Positions 5,722 to 7,228 of a stretch of 7,228 bases of DNA are shown piece after piece. The notes below the pieces were generated by a model. It worked only from the letters and a program-made list of their open reading frames with translations, searched no databases and was not told the origin of the DNA. The position numbers and the translations under genes were made by a program. The stretch's first letter is position 1, and each line of letters begins with the position of its first letter. Origin of the DNA: DASVEE01 sp036399695 (GTDB taxonomy: Bacteria > Acidobacteriota > Thermoanaerobaculia > Gp7-AA8); assembly GCA_036399695.1 (NCBI GenBank), contig DASWMP010000050.1, positions 1 through 7,228 of the forward strand, in the 5' to 3' direction.

Positions 5722-7095
5722 TCAGGGCCGCTCCGCGTCCACTCCATATTTCTCTAGACGGCGGTAGAGCGCGGCCCGGCTGAGACCGAGCGCTTCGGCG
5801 ACGCGGGAGAGGTTTCCGTCGTGGTGCTTCAGCGCTTTGAGGATCATCCCCCGCTCGATTTCGTCGAGCGTCATGGCGCCGACTTCCGGCAGCTCGCCGC
5901 CGCGGTTGCCGCCGCGCGCTTCGAGATCGCGCACGGCGAAGAAGTCGTCGACGTCCAGAGCCTCGCTGCCGCGGATCAGCACCGCCCGCTCGATCACATG
6001 GCGCAACTGCCGGATGTTGCCGGGCCACGGCTGCGAGCGCAGCCACTCCATCGCCCGCGGCGTAATGGTCGCGCCGTCGACACCATGCACGGCGCAGCAG
6101 AGCCGCAGAAAGTGCGACGCCAGGCGGGGAATGTCGCCGCGCCGCTCCCGCAGCGGCGGCAGCGTGACGGTGATGAGATTGAGGCGGTAGAGCAGGTCTT
6201 CGCGGAACTCGCCGCGGGCGACGAGCTCGTGCAGCGCACGGTTGGTGGCCGAGACGACGCGCACGTCGACGCTGCGCGTGCGGCTGGACCCCAGCACTTC
6301 GTACGTGCGGTCCTGCAGGACGCGCAGCAGCTTCACCTGCGATTGCGAATCGAGCTCGCCGATCTCGTCGAGGAAGATCGTCCCACTGTCCGCAACTTCG
6401 AAGCGACCTTTGCGATCCTGCCGCGCGTCGGTGAAGGCGCCGCGCACGTGACCGAACATCTCGCTCTCGAACAGCGTCGCCGAGATCCCGCCGAGGTTCA
6501 CTTTCACGAAGGGACGCGCCGAGCGGCGGCTGTTGCGATGCAGCGCCTCGGCGATCAGCTCCTTGCCGGTTCCGCTCTCTCCCATGATCAGCACCGACGC
6601 CTCGGTCGCGGCGACGCGTCCCACCACCGAGAGCATCCGCACGAGACCGGGATCGCTGCCGATGATGTTCGAAAAGTCGTAGCGCTCGTCGAGCTCCGCG
6701 CGCGTGGACGTCGCATCCGCCGGCGCATCGGCCAGCTTCAGCGCCGTCTCGATGGACTGCACGACGTGCGCGTTCGACCAGGGCTTCGTCAGAAAGTCGG
6801 CCGCGCCACGCTTCATCCCTTCGACGGCGAGGGCGATCGAGCCCCACGCCGTCAGCAGGATCACCGGCACGTCCGCATTCTCCGCACGGATGCGCGTCAG
6901 CAGCTCGAGCCCTTCCTCCCCGGTCGTCCGCCGCGTGAAGTTCATGTCCTGAATCACGAGCCGCGGCCGCTCGCTGCGCAGCAGTGCCAGCGCCTCCTCG
7001 GCCGAATGAGCCACGGCGGACCGGTAGCCATGCTGCTTGAGCAGCAGCGCCAGAGAGGCGGTCACGGAGGTGTCGTCGTCAACGAGGAGGATCAT
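5722..7095 (-). CDS. NtrC-family sigma-54-dependent response regulator (REC-AAA+-Fis HTH)
   Basis: This 457-residue cytoplasmic activator has three domains. The receiver (1-120) has acidic D6-D8, the phospho-acceptor D50 in VIQDMNF, T82 and K104 in LTKPW; the stretch TRRTTGEEG after D50 is a longer loop than in NtrC itself. The AAA+ domain (about 140-375) has Walker A GESGTGKE (172-179), Walker B GTIFLDE (238-244) and the arginine-finger region FREDLLYRLN (297-306). Its sigma-54 contact loop is GAFTDA (219-224) instead of GAFTGA. The Fis-type helix-turn-helix is at 428-451 (NLSRVAEALGLSRAALYRRLEKYG). It should open sigma-54 promoters when phosphorylated by the kinase encoded directly downstream. 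The start is ATG 7095, since the receiver begins at once (MILLVDDD). No Shine-Dalgarno site is visible upstream; an array of CCGCCAA repeats (as read on this strand) ends 11 nt before the ATG. Its targets are not in the window. Confidence 0.95.
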   Translation of the reverse strand: MILLVDDDTSVTASLALLLKQHGYRSAVAHSAEEALALLRSERPRLVIQDMNFTRRTTGEEGLELLTRIRAENADVPVILLTAWGSIALAVEGMKRGAADFLTKPWSNAHVVQSIETALKLADAPADATSTRAELDERYDFSNIIGSDPGLVRMLSVVGRVAATEASVLIMGESGTGKELIAEALHRNSRRSARPFVKVNLGGISATLFESEMFGHVRGAFTDARQDRKGRFEVADSGTIFLDEIGELDSQSQVKLLRVLQDRTYEVLGSSRTRSVDVRVVSATNRALHELVARGEFREDLLYRLNLITVTLPPLRERRGDIPRLASHFLRLCCAVHGVDGATITPRAMEWLRSQPWPGNIRQLRHVIERAVLIRGSEALDVDDFFAVRDLEARGGNRGGELPEVGAMTLDEIERGMILKALKHHDGNLSRVAEALGLSRAALYRRLEKYGVDAERP

Positions 7096-7106
7096 TGATT
7101 AGCTAG

Positions 7107-7134
7107 TTGGCGGTTGGCGGTTGGCGGTTGGCAG
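7107..7134. repeat. Four 7-bp tandem repeats (TTGGCGG), with an inverted copy at 7211-7226
   Basis: Three exact TTGGCGG units and a fourth, TTGGCAG, stand head to tail. The sequence at 7211-7226 (CTGCCAACCGCCAACT) is the inverted copy: 15 bp (7120-7134) pair perfectly with it across a spacer of 76 bp, so the array may continue past the window. The repeats lie directly upstream of the sigma-54 activator. They could be operator sites or, more simply, an intergenic repeat element. Confidence 0.85.
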
Positions 7135-7175
7135 AGGAAGAGGCAGTGTGAGCGGGGGCACCTGACCGACTGCAC

Positions 7176-7208
7176 GATGAGACCGATAGGCGCTCCTACG
7201 GTCTCATC
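7176..7208. repeat. Strong hairpin inside the TTGGCGG inverted repeat
   Basis: GATGAGACCG (7176-7185) pairs perfectly with CGGTCTCATC (7199-7208). After a single unpaired A at 7186, TAGG (7187-7190) pairs with CCTA (7195-7198) around the loop CGCT. The stem totals 14 bp. No T-tract follows on either strand within view, so a terminator call is not made. The left strand shares its core with the 9-bp repeat hairpin at 2090-2173. Confidence 0.85.
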
Positions 7209-7228
7209 CACTGCCAACCGCCAACTGC

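Noticed and set aside
4555..5757. 400-residue open frame on the + strand opposite the histidine kinase
   Set aside because: It is His/Arg/Gln-rich with no domain and fully antisense to a kinase with all its motifs, so it is a GC-driven shadow.
5821..7098. 425-residue open frame on the + strand opposite the sigma-54 activator
   Set aside because: It has the same low-complexity composition and is antisense to a complete NtrC-family gene.
7176..7208. Rho-independent terminator
   Set aside because: The stem is strong, but no run of T follows on either strand within the window.
7107..7226. CRISPR array or recombination site
   Set aside because: The units are 7 bp without unique spacers, and no cas or integrase gene is present.

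Overview
The window is GC-rich and gene-dense, with short intergenic gaps, several GTG starts and few recognisable Shine-Dalgarno sites. It also carries small palindromic intergenic repeats. Together with a GAFTDA-type sigma-54 regulator paired with a sensor kinase, and Calx-beta/DUF11-like surface protein fragments, this suggests a free-living Acidobacteriota-like bacterium (Vicinamibacteria or similar). That assignment is an inference from style; no rRNA or other phylogenetic marker is present.

Layout, left to right. On the + strand: the 3' end of a large extracellular protein with Calx-beta-like, DUF11/CARDB-like and Ig-like segments (3-752, cut by the window edge). It overlaps by ATGA a class I SAM methyltransferase (749-1345). 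Next is an orphan NarL/LuxR-type response regulator (1444-2076), then a hairpin built of 9-bp repeats (2090-2173), then an aldo/keto reductase with a twin-arginine signal (2233-3114). A small exported metal-binding-type protein with one intact TRASH-like cysteine motif and one cysteine-less YHS copy follows (3125-3499). Last on this strand is a DUF11-like plus DUF3592-like membrane protein (3503-4324), in the same frame and only 3 bp after the preceding stop.

On the - strand, convergent with the above: an NtrC-family sigma-54 activator (5722-7095) followed by its probable partner, an NtrY-like membrane histidine kinase (4441-5706). The gap is 15 bp, so this is very likely a two-component operon. 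A 151-bp composite inverted repeat (4334-4484) sits where the two gene sets converge, and its right arm encodes the last residues of the kinase. The region upstream of the activator (7096-7228) is non-coding and made of TTGGCGG repeats and a strong hairpin.

Functional links. The kinase and activator should form one signalling pathway, whose sigma-54 targets are not in the window. The methyltransferase is translationally coupled to the surface protein gene. The small TRASH/YHS protein and the membrane protein after it are probably co-transcribed. I see no complete novel defence or mobile system. The points most worth a second look are the three intergenic repeat elements (two share a core sequence), the repeat-encoded tail of the kinase, the TRASH/YHS protein with its in-frame downstream neighbour, and two starts that look leaderless.
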